Assembly: GCA_951802425.1 (NCBI GenBank)
Contig: OX637795.1
Coordinates: 3,328,501-3,392,500 of the forward strand
Reading direction: 5' to 3'
DNA length: 64,000 bases
Source of the DNA: Clavaria fumosa
Lineage: Eukaryota; Basidiomycota; Agaricomycetes; Agaricales; Clavariaceae
The translations under genes and the position numbers were made by a program. The notes under the pieces are model-generated. The model was not told the DNA's origin, did not search any database, and saw nothing but the letters and a program-made list of their open reading frames with translations. Positions 1 to 12,000 of the stretch are shown one piece after another; within the stretch, counting starts at the first letter, position 1, and each line of letters opens with the position of its first letter.

Positions 1-1220
1 CAAATGTGCATGTGGTGGATATCTCTTAAACGGGCGACCATGGCGGCCTTCACTGCAGCAGTAACGACGAACCCGTCTGCGATGCGTCCCCCGCCGATGA
101 CTTTCACTGTCTTGGATAGACCTTCTCTCTCCAGCACCTTGTCCCAGACACGACGCACCCCACAGCTAACAATCACCGTGCCAACATGTTCTTGTTCTGC
201 TACCAGTCGCAACAAGGACACAAACTCGGGATGCATGGTCACCGCCGATGCCACGTCTTGGCAGAGAGCATCAAACTCTTGATCGTCGGCCGTCTCTTCA
301 TACAGTAATGTGGCTTGACGAAAGGCGGTGTACGAGTAACCCAATGGGCTGCTGAATAACGTCTTCAGCGGACAATCTTCACCCCTTGGCCGCCGAGAGT
401 TGGAGACCCTCTCCCAGAACAACGCGCCAGTGTCCTCTGCAGCCAACGTCCTGTCAGCGTCCATGACCAACACCGTCTCCAGCTGGCCTTGGCCAGCGAC
501 AAGGGCCTCATCCAGCCTGCTTTCAGCGTGGGACAGGTTGTACTTCTCGGTATGATGCCAGAAATCGCGTAGCAGCGTCGAGACTTTGTTCAGCAACGTC
601 GGGTGAGGGGATACGAGCGAGAACAAAATGCCGTGATGGCGGCAGAGACGGCGGAGCTGGGTCTGTTCGGCTTGCTGCCACTTGCGTAAATGGGCGACCG
701 ATGAAGACGGGCGACTTCTTTCCGTGTCATCTAGATGACGTTGCGCGATGACCTCGGCAGGAACGTCCAAGTATAGTATGTGCGTGAACGTGTCTAGGTC
801 ATTTTGAGTATACACTGGCCATCCGGCTTCCTCCTCCTCGGGCCAGAACATGAAATGTCCAGCGACAACTGCAACTTGTCCGCTGTCGGCGCATTTCTTT
901 CCAATCATGTCGATAGCAAGTTGGCGCCAATGCACCTTCTCTCGCTCCTCCAGTTTCTGAAATGCGTCGAGACCGCCGGGAACAACAGTGGCAATCATCT
1001 TAGAGCCTTCGTAGAACGTGAAATACTCTTGTCCGAGTTCTTGCTTCAGCTGGTCCAGCAGAAACGTCTTACCGGAGCCGGGAACTCCGTATAGGCCGAC
1101 AACCACTGCTTTGTTGTTGGAAGCAGACCAACTTTCAAGGGCTGTCGATTGGTTCGGCTGAGGATCCGCCGTTGGGCCCGGCATGCTGCTTGATGCGTTC
1201 TCGCAGTTGATAGGCATCAT
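1..1220 (-). CDS. P-loop kinase + HAD-like protein, 5' part (cut by window edge)
   Basis: An open frame runs from the ATG at 1220 off the left edge: 406 residues, no stop, no obvious intron. Residues about 37-50 read VVVGLYGVPGSGKT, a Walker A loop, and the next ~150 residues look like an adenylate/gluconate-kinase-type fold (a GHFMF strand, then YLDVPAEVIAQR). From about residue 255 comes LVMDADRTL, a HAD motif I (DxDxT), and later TVIVSCGVRRVW fits HAD motif II. This order matches a fungal family in which a P-loop kinase and a HAD phosphatase precede a uracil-phosphoribosyltransferase-like domain. That third domain would lie outside the window and is inferred only. Two adjacent ATGs begin the frame. 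The gene is CpG-rich, unlike the repeats to its right, and looks like an ordinary housekeeping gene. Substrate unknown. Confidence 0.8.
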   Translation of the reverse strand, partial: MMPINCENASSSMPGPTADPQPNQSTALESWSASNNKAVVVGLYGVPGSGKTFLLDQLKQELGQEYFTFYEGSKMIATVVPGGLDAFQKLEEREKVHWRQLAIDMIGKKCADSGQVAVVAGHFMFWPEEEEAGWPVYTQNDLDTFTHILYLDVPAEVIAQRHLDDTERSRPSSSVAHLRKWQQAEQTQLRRLCRHHGILFSLVSPHPTLLNKVSTLLRDFWHHTEKYNLSHAESRLDEALVAGQGQLETVLVMDADRTLAAEDTGALFWERVSNSRRPRGEDCPLKTLFSSPLGYSYTAFRQATLLYEETADDQEFDALCQDVASAVTMHPEFVSLLRLVAEQEHVGTVIVSCGVRRVWDKVLEREGLSKTVKVIGGGRIADGFVVTAAVKAAMVARLRDIHHMHI

Positions 1221-2360
1221 AACAATTTCCTAAGTCCTCGGGAATGGTGGATATGAGAGTGTTGAGACTCAGTTCAATGATACTCACCACCAGATGCAGC
1301 AGGCGTAAGGTGAGATGAACGTCAGGGCAACTGCATCAGCAAACCTTTTTGAGCCTTTTTTGACTTGCACAAGCTCTCTCACCGGTACAATGGAAAGTAC
1401 GACATCGTGAGCGCCTATCATTCTTGTTCCTCCCTCAAGATAGCCGCCAGGAAGTCAATTGGTCGGCTGATAGCTGGCGTCTAACCTTAGTTCACATTAA
1501 CTCTGAGCGATATGAAATAACATGAGGCGTTTGTTCGGCTGTGTGAATCGTAGGGTGAGTTTCCCCGTGCTTGTTTTCAAAGTGACTGTGAAAGTGGTTG
1601 AGTTTTTCCTCGAGAACTGCAGGGTAAAGAGATAGCGGAGGCGCGTGGTCAAAGAGAGCAACAACCTGCCGAAGTGGATATTGCGGTATATGCTGCGGCT
1701 AACTAATTTTCGAGTGGGCGGACGTATTGCGATGAGTAGATGGGGTGGGTGAAATTGACGGTGTTCATTATGAGAAGCTTACAGACCTCGTCTACTCTCA
1801 CGATTTCCCCAGCAAGGAAATTACAACGTGTTCATATCATACCTTGATGGCCGTTCGAAATCTCTTTTCAGCAGCGCCCTCTTGACCCTTAGGTGGTAAC
1901 CGCAATACGCACAATCTCCTTAAAGCAACATGAGGCTCCATACCCTTACTCCTTTGCCGTAAGATTAGCTGTTTCAGTGTCAGATAACCTTTCTAATTAT
2001 GCCTGAAGGCGTTAGTTACGTAACTTTCACCAAGATGAGGCGCTTGACTACAACGTTCTCTGCCAACCTTCAGAACTGGGACAAATTCCTCGTCAATTTC
2101 GTCGTCTTAGAACAAGGGTGAACGGCAGCAACATGTGTTGCCCATTCATTTCCAATGGTAATCGATGTGATTAGTTTCAGGACCACGCAACCTCTACCCG
2201 ACATGGTCACCGGTCACCACTCGCTCACAGGCGAAAAAAGCCAAAGCTCTACCACGATGATGTGAGGTTGTCATCGAAATCAAATCTCACAGACACCGGT
2301 TTGGCGCGAATTCGACTACCACATCTCACCCCCTTTCTTGATGCATGTCTGCAGTTCAAG
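1221..2360. other. Intergenic, no gene seen
   Basis: This stretch holds the upstream region of the P-loop/HAD gene. I see no frame with coding character on either strand, no RNA gene and no repeat. Base composition is mixed and contains CpG, in contrast to the CpG-poor DNA that starts at 2361. Confidence 0.5.
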
Positions 2361-2570
2361 TCATCAGGAAAAGTGTGAAGTGACTTATTATAAATCAGTA
2401 CTTGTACAAGTGTCTTGTGGATTGACTTGTTGAGGAGTTGTTGCCTTGTTGAGAACTTTTATGCTACTTTTGGTGGTCCCATCACCTTGATTACCTTGTA
2501 CAAGAAATGGGACCTACTTGTTCATCAGCAAAATCATGGCCCTGTCATACCACTTTGTGGTATAGAGAAG

Positions 2571-2600
2571 TATAAAATGGTATAAAATGGTATAAAATGG
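2571..2600. repeat. TATAAAATGG tandem repeat (3 copies)
   Basis: Three perfect head-to-tail copies of the 10-mer TATAAAATGG, followed by diverged relatives (tataaccaag, tataaaccag). It lies within the TIR element. Confidence 0.85.
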
Positions 2601-3179
2601 TATAACCAAGTATAAACCAGGTTATAACCAGTTTAAGTGTGGTATATACCAGGCTAGGTGTTAAAACTGGTTAAGATTGGTATGACAGTATATACCTTGT
2701 TTTACCACCCCAATTATTCTCCTGATGCCTTCAAGGCAGACAAGTCATTAAAAAGGTTGAAAAAGTCATGAAAAAGGTTAAAAAGGCAACAAGACATTTG
2801 TAAAAGTGCTGATGTAGGCAGTCTTAGACCTGTCTTAAGTTGGATTTAAGAAAAATTAAGACAAGTTGGACTAAGACAATCCAATTTTCCAGATTTGTCT
2901 TAGATACATCTTAATAATCTTGGCAGGCCTTAATGATTCTTAGCATCTGGCAGACCAAGAGGTATCAAGAGCTGAAAGTTAGCCTTACAGCTACTGAATC
3001 TGACTGAAACCTGTCTTAAACACATCAGGAAACATAAAACTTTCTTGACCAGAACTTGGCCAAACTTCAATGATCTTAATCCTTAAATTAGACTCAACTT
3101 ATTAGTATTCAAGTAGTTATTAAGACAAATGTTCTTAATGAAGTACAGTCAAGTACACATAGGAACATATAAGGAGCCG

Positions 3180-3510
3180 CTGCCACTGCTGCTATTGCTC
3201 TGCCACCACCACTGCTGCCATTGCTGCTGTTGTTGCTGCCATCACTGCCACCACCACTGCTGTTGCTGCTGTTGCTGCTGCTGCTGCCACCACTGCTGCC
3301 ACCATCGCTTTGCTGCTGTTGCTCCATTGCTGCTGCCACTGCCACTGCTGTTGCTCTGTCACAGCTGCTGCTGCTGCTGCTGCCACCACCATCAATGTTG
3401 CTACCATTGCCGCCACCATTGATGTTGCTGCTGCTGCCACTGCTGCTGCCACCACCATTGCTTTGCTACCACCGCCACTGCTGCCATTGCTCCCTCACCA
3501 TCACTCTGTA
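3180..3510. repeat. CTG/CCA trinucleotide low-complexity tract
   Basis: About 330 bp built almost only of CTG, CCA and TTG triplets. All frames stay open for trivial reasons and give Leu/Pro/Cys/His or Ala/Val/Gln/Ser runs, so the open frames here are not evidence of genes. Confidence 0.8.
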
Positions 3511-3579
3511 AGTAATAAAAAATGAAAAGAATATGAACAAAAAGGGAGAGGATGCACCTGATGGACCCTCTCTGAGGGT

Positions 3580-3950
3580 GCCACCACCATCATTGTTGTC
3601 ACCAGAGGAGAAAGAGGGGGAGAGGGCTGCCACTGCCACTGTCATCGCTGGAGGAGAGAGGGTGAGGGTGAAGGTGCCACCATCATCATCACTGGAGGTG
3701 AGGGCAAGGGTGCTGTTACCATTGTCATCATTGCTGGAGGTGAGGGTGAGGGTGCCATTGTTGTTGCTGGGGATGAGATAGAGGGAGGAGAGAGAGAGAG
3801 AGAGGAGAGGGAGAGAGAGGAGAGGGAGAGGGTGCCACCACCATTGTTGTCATTGCTGGGGATGGGAGAGAGGGAAGGGAAAAGAGAGAAAGTGCTGCTG
3901 CCATTGTCATCAAAGAGGCATGGGTGATGGTGGGAGAATGACAAGTTCAA
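3580..3950. repeat. GGTGAGGG/GAGAGA purine-rich tract
   Basis: Purine-rich low-complexity DNA on the + strand with repeated GGAGGTGAGGGTGAGGGTGCC-like words and a run of GAGAGA near 3785-3830. No gene. Confidence 0.7.
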
Positions 3951-5346
3951 CATAGCAGCATGTGATGACTTTCTGAAGGTTGGAGTTTAAAATAAACACA
4001 ACATGGATTTGTTCCTGCACCCTCAGTAAATGTGTATAAATCATAAAAATATTAATATAAGCCATCCTAATAAGTGTTTATATCCTATCAAAATTTGAAG
4101 GTAATCCATTTATTAGTTGTTGAGAACCCACAGTGTTGTCATGCTGAGTTTGAAATTGCAGGAACTTTGCACTTCACACTGCAGGCAATGCTGACACAGC
4201 CTCACCCTGATTAGGCAGTACCCTCTAATAGTGAACCCAGAACTGAACTGCAAGTTCAGTTCAGGTGAGGAAGTGAACATCTGAGGACTGAACCAAGGTT
4301 TGGATTCAGTGACCAGTTCAGACTGAACTTTGACTGCACTGTGGGGATCTTTGGCCATAAGGATGCTTGGGCACTACACCTAAGACAACATTCATTCTAA
4401 GACCAACAGCAACAGTAGCATCAGCAGCAAAGCAGTGATGGTGGCAGAAATACAGCAGTAGTGGCAAAGCAGTGACAGTGGTGGCAGCAGTGGCAATAGA
4501 GGTAGCAGTGGTGATGGTGGTGGCAATGGCAGTGGCAGCTTGTCTTATACATCTTAGCCATCTTAGCTGTCTTGTTTGATATGTAGCTACTTGTGTCAAG
4601 CTGGCTAAGGTGCTTTAAGCTGGCTAAGTTCAGCTATGTTTGGTTAAGAAAATTTGATGTTTCCTGATGCAGCAGATTAAGTCATTTTAAGACATTTGAT
4701 TAAGACTCTGCTGGTCATCTTCTTGGTTTTGGCTTCAATGGCTTGGGTGCCACTTCATTGAATTACATCTTAATATCTGAATGGTCTTAGAAAAGATATT
4801 ACCTCAATATCCAGATGGTCTTAGAAAAGTTATTTTCTTAGGTTTAGATCTTGTCATCTTGAGAAAGATGGAGCTGTACTTGCCACCATATTTAGTCTTG
4901 GATTGGGTGGCACCCTCCTCTTTGTAATTACATCTGGATGGTCTTAGAAAAGATACTTTCTTAAATTTAAAGCTTGTCATCTAGCCATCTTATTTGGTCT
5001 TGGATTGGGTGAAACCATTTCTTAAAATTACATCTCAACTTCTGGATGGTCTTATGAAAGATATTATCTTAATGCCTGGACAGTCTTAGGACAGATGTTT
5101 TCTTAGGCATAGCACTTGAGCTCTTATACCATGGCTTTTTGCTCTTAGTACTATTTTCATCTGGTGCTTATAATCTTGGCTACTTGGTTATACTTATCAT
5201 GTGTTAGATTCCATTATTTATAAAAAAATTAAGACATCCCCAAGACAACTTTGTCATCTGAGACTGTCTTGATAGTCTTAATCACACATTTAAGATGGCT
5301 AAGTAAAGTTAAGTAATCATAAGTCACTTCACACTTTTCCTGATGA

Positions 5347-6180
5347 ACTTCCACAACCATCTAGCATGATTCTATGTGGATCTTCTGCCCAAAGAACCCA
5401 GGTCACCCTCTATTTCCACCACATGCCCTTCTACCTATGATGGGCTTAGGAGAAAAAACATCTTCCTGGAAAGAGACCATCAGAGACTTAAGGAGCACCT
5501 ACAAGCCTCCTGACACCCCTCTGTAACCTCATGGACCACCCCACACACCTCCAACAGTCACCATCACTTCCTGAAACCTTCCCTGACCACCCACAACATC
5601 CCACCATACTCACAACCATGACACCACACTCATGCAACTCCTTGCAAACTCACCTTATGCATATCCCCCCTTGAATCCTCCATATTGATGCACAACATGC
5701 AGTTGCACAATCTCTTCACTTGGCACATGACTCACTGCACACCACCACCAACACTACTGGCATCACTGGCACTACTGATACCACCAGCACTACCAGCACC
5801 ACCAGCACTATGACACCACTGATGCTACCAGCATTGTTCACATTACCAGCATTACTCATGTGACCCCCCACCCAAGGTCACCTGTGTCACTAGCATCACC
5901 CACATGACCCACCTCATGACACCATGACCTTAACACCCAAATGCACCACCAACAGTCAGCTGCATATGCCTTTCAAATATGCTCCCTTCTTTGCCTACAG
6001 TATCCTGTAACTGCATTATTCATGATCCAAGGATCCCCCCATAGTCATAGTCATGTACTGTATATGATTATTTAACTAGGTTGTGACCCATGACTGGTCA
6101 TGCTTGCAACCTTACATATGCTTTCCTAACCCCTTGCAACCTTAGTAGAACATGTGCATGGTCACTTTACAACTAGTACT
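5347..6180. other. CpG-poor repeat-like DNA, no gene
   Basis: C/A-rich, nearly CpG-free DNA with short CACCAC/ACCAGCAC runs around 5740-5860. I see no coding frame, RNA gene or clear element boundary. Confidence 0.5.
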
Positions 6181-7600
6181 ACTATAGTCTTGTCTCACTT
6201 GGTGACCTCAACAACACCAAGACATACTTTGCTTTCTTCTAACTCATCCTCTGCACTCATACAAACTCATGCACCTAAGTATTTTCCTTCACTCATCTTG
6301 GTACTGATTCCTTGAACCCTGCAGGTTCCCCCATTGGTTGGCGAAGTCATCACCTTCACCAATCCACTTCTTGACACTGTCACAACCACTCACAACCTTC
6401 TCAGCAACATTCTTTCCTCTTTAACTCATCTATTTCTCCTTCTATGCTTCATCTGTTGACTTTGCAACCTCCTCAGTGATGTTTTCCCCTTTCCAACTTG
6501 TCTTTTCCTGTTTCTATGCTTCGTTAAACATCTTTGTGACCTTCCAAGACTGAGTATTCTCAGTTGTACTTGACAGTTGTTTGGTCTTAGTGAGTTTTCA
6601 GGACCAGTCACCACCAAATTGACCTTCAGTGCTATTTACAAGACAGGACAGGCCCTAACACTGTACCCAAAAACCCACAGGTACATCTTTAGCTTGGAAC
6701 TACTGCAATTGATAGGTCTTGTCTCACTTGGTGACCTCAAGAACACCAAGACACACTCTGCTTTCTTCTAACTTGTCCTCTGTGCTCATACAAACTCACA
6801 CACTTAAGTATTTCTCTCTTCTTGTCTTGGTACTAACAACTTTCTGGAACCCCTCAGATTCTCCCTCCAGTCAGCAAAGTCATTGCCTTCACTAACACAT
6901 CCCTTGACAGCCCTAAGACTGTACTTACAGTACTGTAGACTTGATATTGATGCACTTTGGTTTAAGCTTGAGGCTAGTATGTTCTTTGAGCTTGGAACCT
7001 ACATGATTGATAGGTCTTGTCTCACTTGGTGACCTTGACAACACCAAGACACACTCTGCTTCTTTCTAAATCATCCTCCACACTCATACATACTCATGCA
7101 CCTAAGTATTTCTTCTTCCTCATCTTGGTACTGATCTTCTGGAACCCCCTAGGTTCTCACCCTACTATGTGGCCATAAAATGTTCTGTGGTTGGCATTGT
7201 GTAAGTGCATCTTCTGGCCATCAGTCATATAGACACAAAATTTATCAGGAAGATTGTTGCTTGGTGACATGGCTGTACAGCAAAGTTGATGGACCACCAT
7301 TGTCATTTGAATGAAAAGGGATGTCAAGAAACAGCAGTCAGCAAAGTCATCACCTTCACCAACACATCTTCTCTCATCATCATGACTATTTGCAACCCTC
7401 TTAGCCACACCTCTTACTTCTCCAAGTCATCTTTTTCCTTTCTATACTTCATCTAACATTTTCACAACCTTCTGGGACTGAGTATTCTTGATTGTACTTG
7501 ACAGTTGATTGGTCCTAGCAAGTTCAAACATTTGGTCACCAACAAATCAACCTCTGATACTACTCATGAGATGGGACAAACCCTGACAGTTCAGACAGAA
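6180..7600. repeat. Three degenerate direct repeats
   Basis: The block starting TTGTCTCACTTGGTGACCT occurs near 6191, 6718 and 7015. Each is followed by the same order of words: ACACCAAGACA, CTCATACA, CTAAGTATTT, CTTGGTACTGA, then a GTCAGCAAAGTCAT-like stretch. Parts of the downstream block (CTATGCTTCATCT, GACTGAGTATTCT, GTACTTGACAGTTG) recur near 6440-6600 and 7440-7515. The copies differ by substitutions and deletions. No open frame is conserved between them, so they are a decayed repeated element of unknown type. Confidence 0.65.
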
Positions 7601-7664
7601 TGAAGTCCAGTCAGATGTTGGATCAGGATTCTGGGCCTGCCAGAATTGGACTTTGGGGTTCAGG

Positions 7665-7772
7665 TGGGATGTAAAAGTCATGCAAGGTGGGAGTTGAACC
7701 CATGCACTCATGGAACTGGTGGGGGTCAAACCTGCAACTGCTGTGTTACCATTACACTACAGTCCCCAGATT
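7665..7772 (-). repeat. tRNA-derived (SINE-like) remnant
   Basis: On the minus strand the sequence GGGGACTGTAGTGTAATGG contains a perfect RNA polymerase III A box (TAGTGTAATGG). It is followed by GGTTTGACCCC, one change from a B box, and then GGTTCAACTCC, a second B-box-like word. The spacing of the first pair is too short for a working tRNA, and no anticodon arm can be drawn. It is better read as the head of a degenerate tRNA-derived SINE. Confidence 0.4.
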
Positions 7773-9028
7773 ACCACTGTTTACTTAGGGCTATTAGCCA
7801 CATGGGGCCTAGACTCTAGGTGCTCCTAGAGTCCCCAGAGTATGCAGGTTTACAGTCAACCCTTGGATTTAATATGGAGTAGCCATACAGACTCCTTACA
7901 TGGGACTTGGCAAACAATTGAAATGATGCCCCTATGTAGTCCAGGTGTCCTGGATTTCAGAGTTACAGACTAGCAGAAATAATTTCCAGACAGAGATAGG
8001 TTGGTTAGGACTTAGAGCCAAATGACAAAGAGGGGTGAGGAGACAGAGTGGATTACAGAACAAGAGTTGTGAACAAAGTATTTGGACTGCCAGATAAACT
8101 ATAAATGTACAGGGTTTATATACTGCAAGTCCTGGGTGTAACTAGTTACAGGATCATAAATAGTAACTATGGAATCTGTCTCAGAGAAATGTTGCAAGTC
8201 TACAGAGCATGGGAGTGGAAACCAGGATCAGGATCATGATCTGGAATTCACATGCTACTACTATCAAGTTGGTGGCTTCACCACCAAGCAACTACATACT
8301 GTAGATGGTACATAATAGATTGTAAGTAAAACCACATCTAGTCAGTTCCTGATGAGTAACTATGAAAGTCCATGATGACAGGTTGGGGTGTCAGAGCAGA
8401 ATCTGGAATTGCCACATGGGGACTTATCCCTGGAAGTGGACTTGGTGCCTGCCTCATGCAAGGGGCAGGTACCCTCAGGTACCATGGCACAATGTATGAG
8501 CCACTGGAATCTAGAACCAGAGATAGTAATTCCAGTCTGGACCTGAAGGGAGTGGCATGGGCATGACAATTGTTATCAGCAAACAAAATTTGCACATGGT
8601 CAGAAATTTTGTAGGAATTGATAGAATACTTTCAACTCTTTTACCATGACATCCAGCCCATTATTGCCAGCAGAATGAGTATAATATCACAGAAATTCAT
8701 GTAGAATTAAGTGAGAAATTGCTGTTTGAAGTTTTCAATCAACTTTTTCAAACTCAACCAAATCACCTCATTCTTTCCACAGGGTCCTAGAACTCTGTTT
8801 TTCTTGAAGAATAGGTTTTTTTACTCATTGATATCTTCAGAATTGACTGAGTAATGACCAACATACTTTTGGGTAAAGAAAAGTGCATTGTGCCAGAGTC
8901 CAAACCTTTGCAAACAGCTGTAATGGCCTTCTGCAAGCAACAATGAATTGTAAGGCCTGCACACATGATGTAGTGCTCTCAATAACGCATCTAGACTGAC
9001 CCAAAGCATAACATTTGATGATGCACTC
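7773..9028. other. CpG-poor repeat-like DNA, no gene
   Basis: No coding frame stands out. Base composition matches the repeats on the left up to about 9030, where CpG-rich NLR A begins abruptly. Confidence 0.5.
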
Positions 9029-12000
9029 TCACACTGGTATGTGAATGATAACGATTCGCCCACAGCCTACAACGATAGCAATCTTGTTCTCCCACACCGC
9101 CATCTTTTCAGGCTCTCCCATTGGGAAAGGTATTCGACACACTTTCAATTCCGAGCGGCCAACAATCCACGGCCCCGAAATGTGGTAAGGCACAGAAAGA
9201 GGCGAGCGGTGCACGTGGTGCTGCACATAGAGCGACGGGTCAAAGAACTTGGGGTCCGCCGACCACACCTGTCGGTGCTGCCCAGAGAGCCCAGGCACTC
9301 CAATGATCGTGCTTGAATCATTAGATGGTACAACCATCAACAGATCCCCGCTCTCGACGCTGTGGATATACGTGTTCGGCTGGGTGAACGCCATCATGCG
9401 AGTGCCGTCCTCAGAGAAAGCAATATGGTTGCACCACCCAGGGGTGTTGAACCTTTGCACCTCCTGCGCGGTCTGGACATTGAAGATGAACGCAATTTCT
9501 ACATCCACCCAACATGCGATGAGCTTGGCGTCCGCTGAGAAACACAGTTGGTAAATGCGGTGCTTGAGGGTCACGTCGACAAGCTTCTTGGGATTCTCTC
9601 CAGATATGTCCCACACATATAAGCTCTCGTCATCACCAACAGCGAGATGTTGGGGATGCCCATGCGAGAACATGACTGCGTAGGCGTCATTTGAAACCCG
9701 CAGAGTCAGCTTGCGCTGTCGCGTTGCTGTGTCCCAAACAAAAACCCTTCCACCCACGCTACCGGATACGAATGACTTCGAATCTGGCGAGAAGGAAGCA
9801 TCGATGACCCAGGAGCGATGACCTAGTAGTGTGGCCAGTGCAGCACCGGTGTTTGCATCCCACAACCTCACCTTGAAGTCGTGGGACCCAGAGACGACAT
9901 GCTGTCCATCAGGCGAAAAGGCTAACGCATAAACCTGGGAGGTGTGCGCCTCGAGCTTGGTCTCGCGCAAAGCCAGCTCCAGGTCCCACACCCGTGTCGA
10001 GCGGTCATTGGATCCAGACACGAACCGGTTCCCAATCTGCGTGACTGGACAGGCCAGCGTGTTGATACCTTGGGTGTGCCCTTTCAAAATAGCCGCCAAA
10101 GTGCGCGTCTCCACGTCCCAGATTCGTATAACATGATCGCCCCGATTGTTCGTGGTGTAGCTACCCGTGTGGCCCGCGATTATCATGGAGCTATCGGATG
10201 AGAAAGCGAGAGCCGTTATCGGAGCTGGAGTGTATCGCTGGTCTCGCCACGTTTTCGGAGCTTTTAGCTCTGCCAATGGATGCCCATCGCTCTGTAAAAC
10301 ATAAATAACAAGATGTCCTGCGACCGCAAGAATCTCCGTTGACGACCATGCCACGCAATTGACCTTGACCTGCTTCCCATTCCCTTTGCCGAACAAAGTC
10401 TGCACCTTGCTCTCAACATCAATCACAACCAATCCGTCTTGCGCACCACAAGCCAATCTGGAGCCATCCATGGAGAACGAGGCACAGGCAATTGATCCTA
10501 TATTTCCGATTAACGGGGTCGGCGTGCATTCAAGCGTTTCTAAATTCCAGAGCTCTAGGAGACCCTTTTCCGTCACACATGCTGCATGTCCCCGCTCGAC
10601 TGAAAAGGAGACATGTGAGATGGATCCCGCTGCGCGCAATCGAATAACACTCTGCGTTCCGTCTTCGTCCCATTTGTGCACAGAGCCGTCCCTCGACCCG
10701 GACAAGAAAGATGTGCCGTCCGGCGCGCTCACAGCAGCAAGGATGCTGTGACCGGAATGGCCCTCGTAGCGTGTCACTAGCGCGCCAGTCAGCGCATTGT
10801 ACACCTCCACGGTTCCATCTTCGTGCCCGGAGACAATGTGTATGTCGCGCAGCCAAGACACAGAAGTCACGCCTGACAAGGCGGATATAGTCCGCAAGCC
10901 TGCGTTCCATTCTTCCTCAATGCCACTCAGCACCGTCACCTCGTTTGGAAAGCGGTACATCTCGCGGACCAGCGACTTCCTTGGAGTGAAAGGAAGTACT
11001 GAGACATAGAGCTGTAGCGGGGAATCACGAATGAGCTCGAAGGCATTCAAGATAAATCGCTCCGCATCGATGAACATGCGAACAAGCCAGTTATCGCTGT
11101 GGGCCTGGACCTTCTGCAAAGCCATATAAGTATTCACGAACGAGTGTCGTAGGAGAATGCTCACCTCAAGCCACTCCGTCGCTTTGTGCAGCAGAGGGAT
11201 TGCACAATCCAAGTGACCAAGAAGGCTCAGCGCCTCTACCCAGAAGATCAGCCCTTCTCGTGCAAAGCGTCGCAGCTCGACCATGAGTGGGTCATCGGGC
11301 CTCGTTTCCAAGGTCCGTCGTAGATGTCGCGCCCAAAAAGTGCATGCATACTCCAACGCGACGCCTTTCTTACGACTGCGAACCTTGTCGGGCTGCGCTC
11401 CATCAGCATCGGGCGGGAGGTCACAGATATTCTGCTTCAACTCCTGGTTCATTAGAAGTAGACATCTGTGTGAGAGCTGGGCGTGTCGCTGTACGCGATC
11501 GACGAAGAAGGCCTTCTTCACTCTCTGCGGCGAGATCAGATGATCACGGAATGTTTCGTGACGCGTCTCCACGGGACCGCCCTCTGGGACTTTCAGCACT
11601 GGCAATAGTGGATTTAACACCTTGCCGACTGTGCTCAGGTTCCGAATGACCGCATCAGGTTCTACAGAAAGTAGATCAAAGTGGGCCTGCGGGGTGAGAG
11701 GGTTATAAACGAGGACGACGGAAGCAATGACTTCAGCAGCAACGGGCCGCTCATTCGGGAAAGAGCCTTCAAGTAAGTTGTTGTACAGCTTCTTCAGGCT
11801 TCCCGGTCCCGACTCATATTCACTGCCTTCCGTCGATTCACCGCCGCCAAGCCATGTCACCCGCTCGATGCTGGCTATTCCCGAGCTGTCACTGTCATCA
11901 CTCACGTCGACGATCTCCTTCAACCGCTGCTCGGGCTTTGATACGCGTGAAGAGAAGACGCGAGAGCACGCAATAGCAGCGAAGATGAACAATCCGGAGC

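Larger units (their letters stand above)
3023..4669. mobile_element. Nested inverted-repeat element inside the 2361-5346 element
   Basis: Position 3023 begins CATCAGGAAACATAAAAC and the reverse complement of the DNA ending at 4669 begins CATCAGGAAACATCAAAT. The two ends match over about 28 bp with a few differences and share the first 10 bases with the outer terminal repeat. This suggests insertion of one family member into another, or layered palindrome growth. The interior is low-complexity and non-coding. Confidence 0.5.
2361..5346. mobile_element. Non-coding DNA element with 28-bp terminal inverted repeats
   Basis: The left end (2361-2388) and the reverse complement of the right end (5319-5346) are identical over 28 bp, beginning TCATCAGGAAAAGTGTGAAG. 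The interior has no long open frame and is rich in TTAAGAC/CTTAAG words, a TATAAAATGG triplication and trinucleotide runs. Almost no CpG is present. No clean target-site duplication can be read in the flanks, so the superfamily is open. It behaves like a large non-autonomous TIR element. A second pair of related inverted ends lies inside it. Confidence 0.7.

Noticed and set aside
3109..3525. Ser/Gly-, Leu/Cys- and Ala/Val-rich open frames
   Set aside because: All come from the CTG/CCA trinucleotide tract; every frame is open.
7665..7772. Functional tRNA gene
   Set aside because: A and B boxes are too close and no anticodon arm can be formed.
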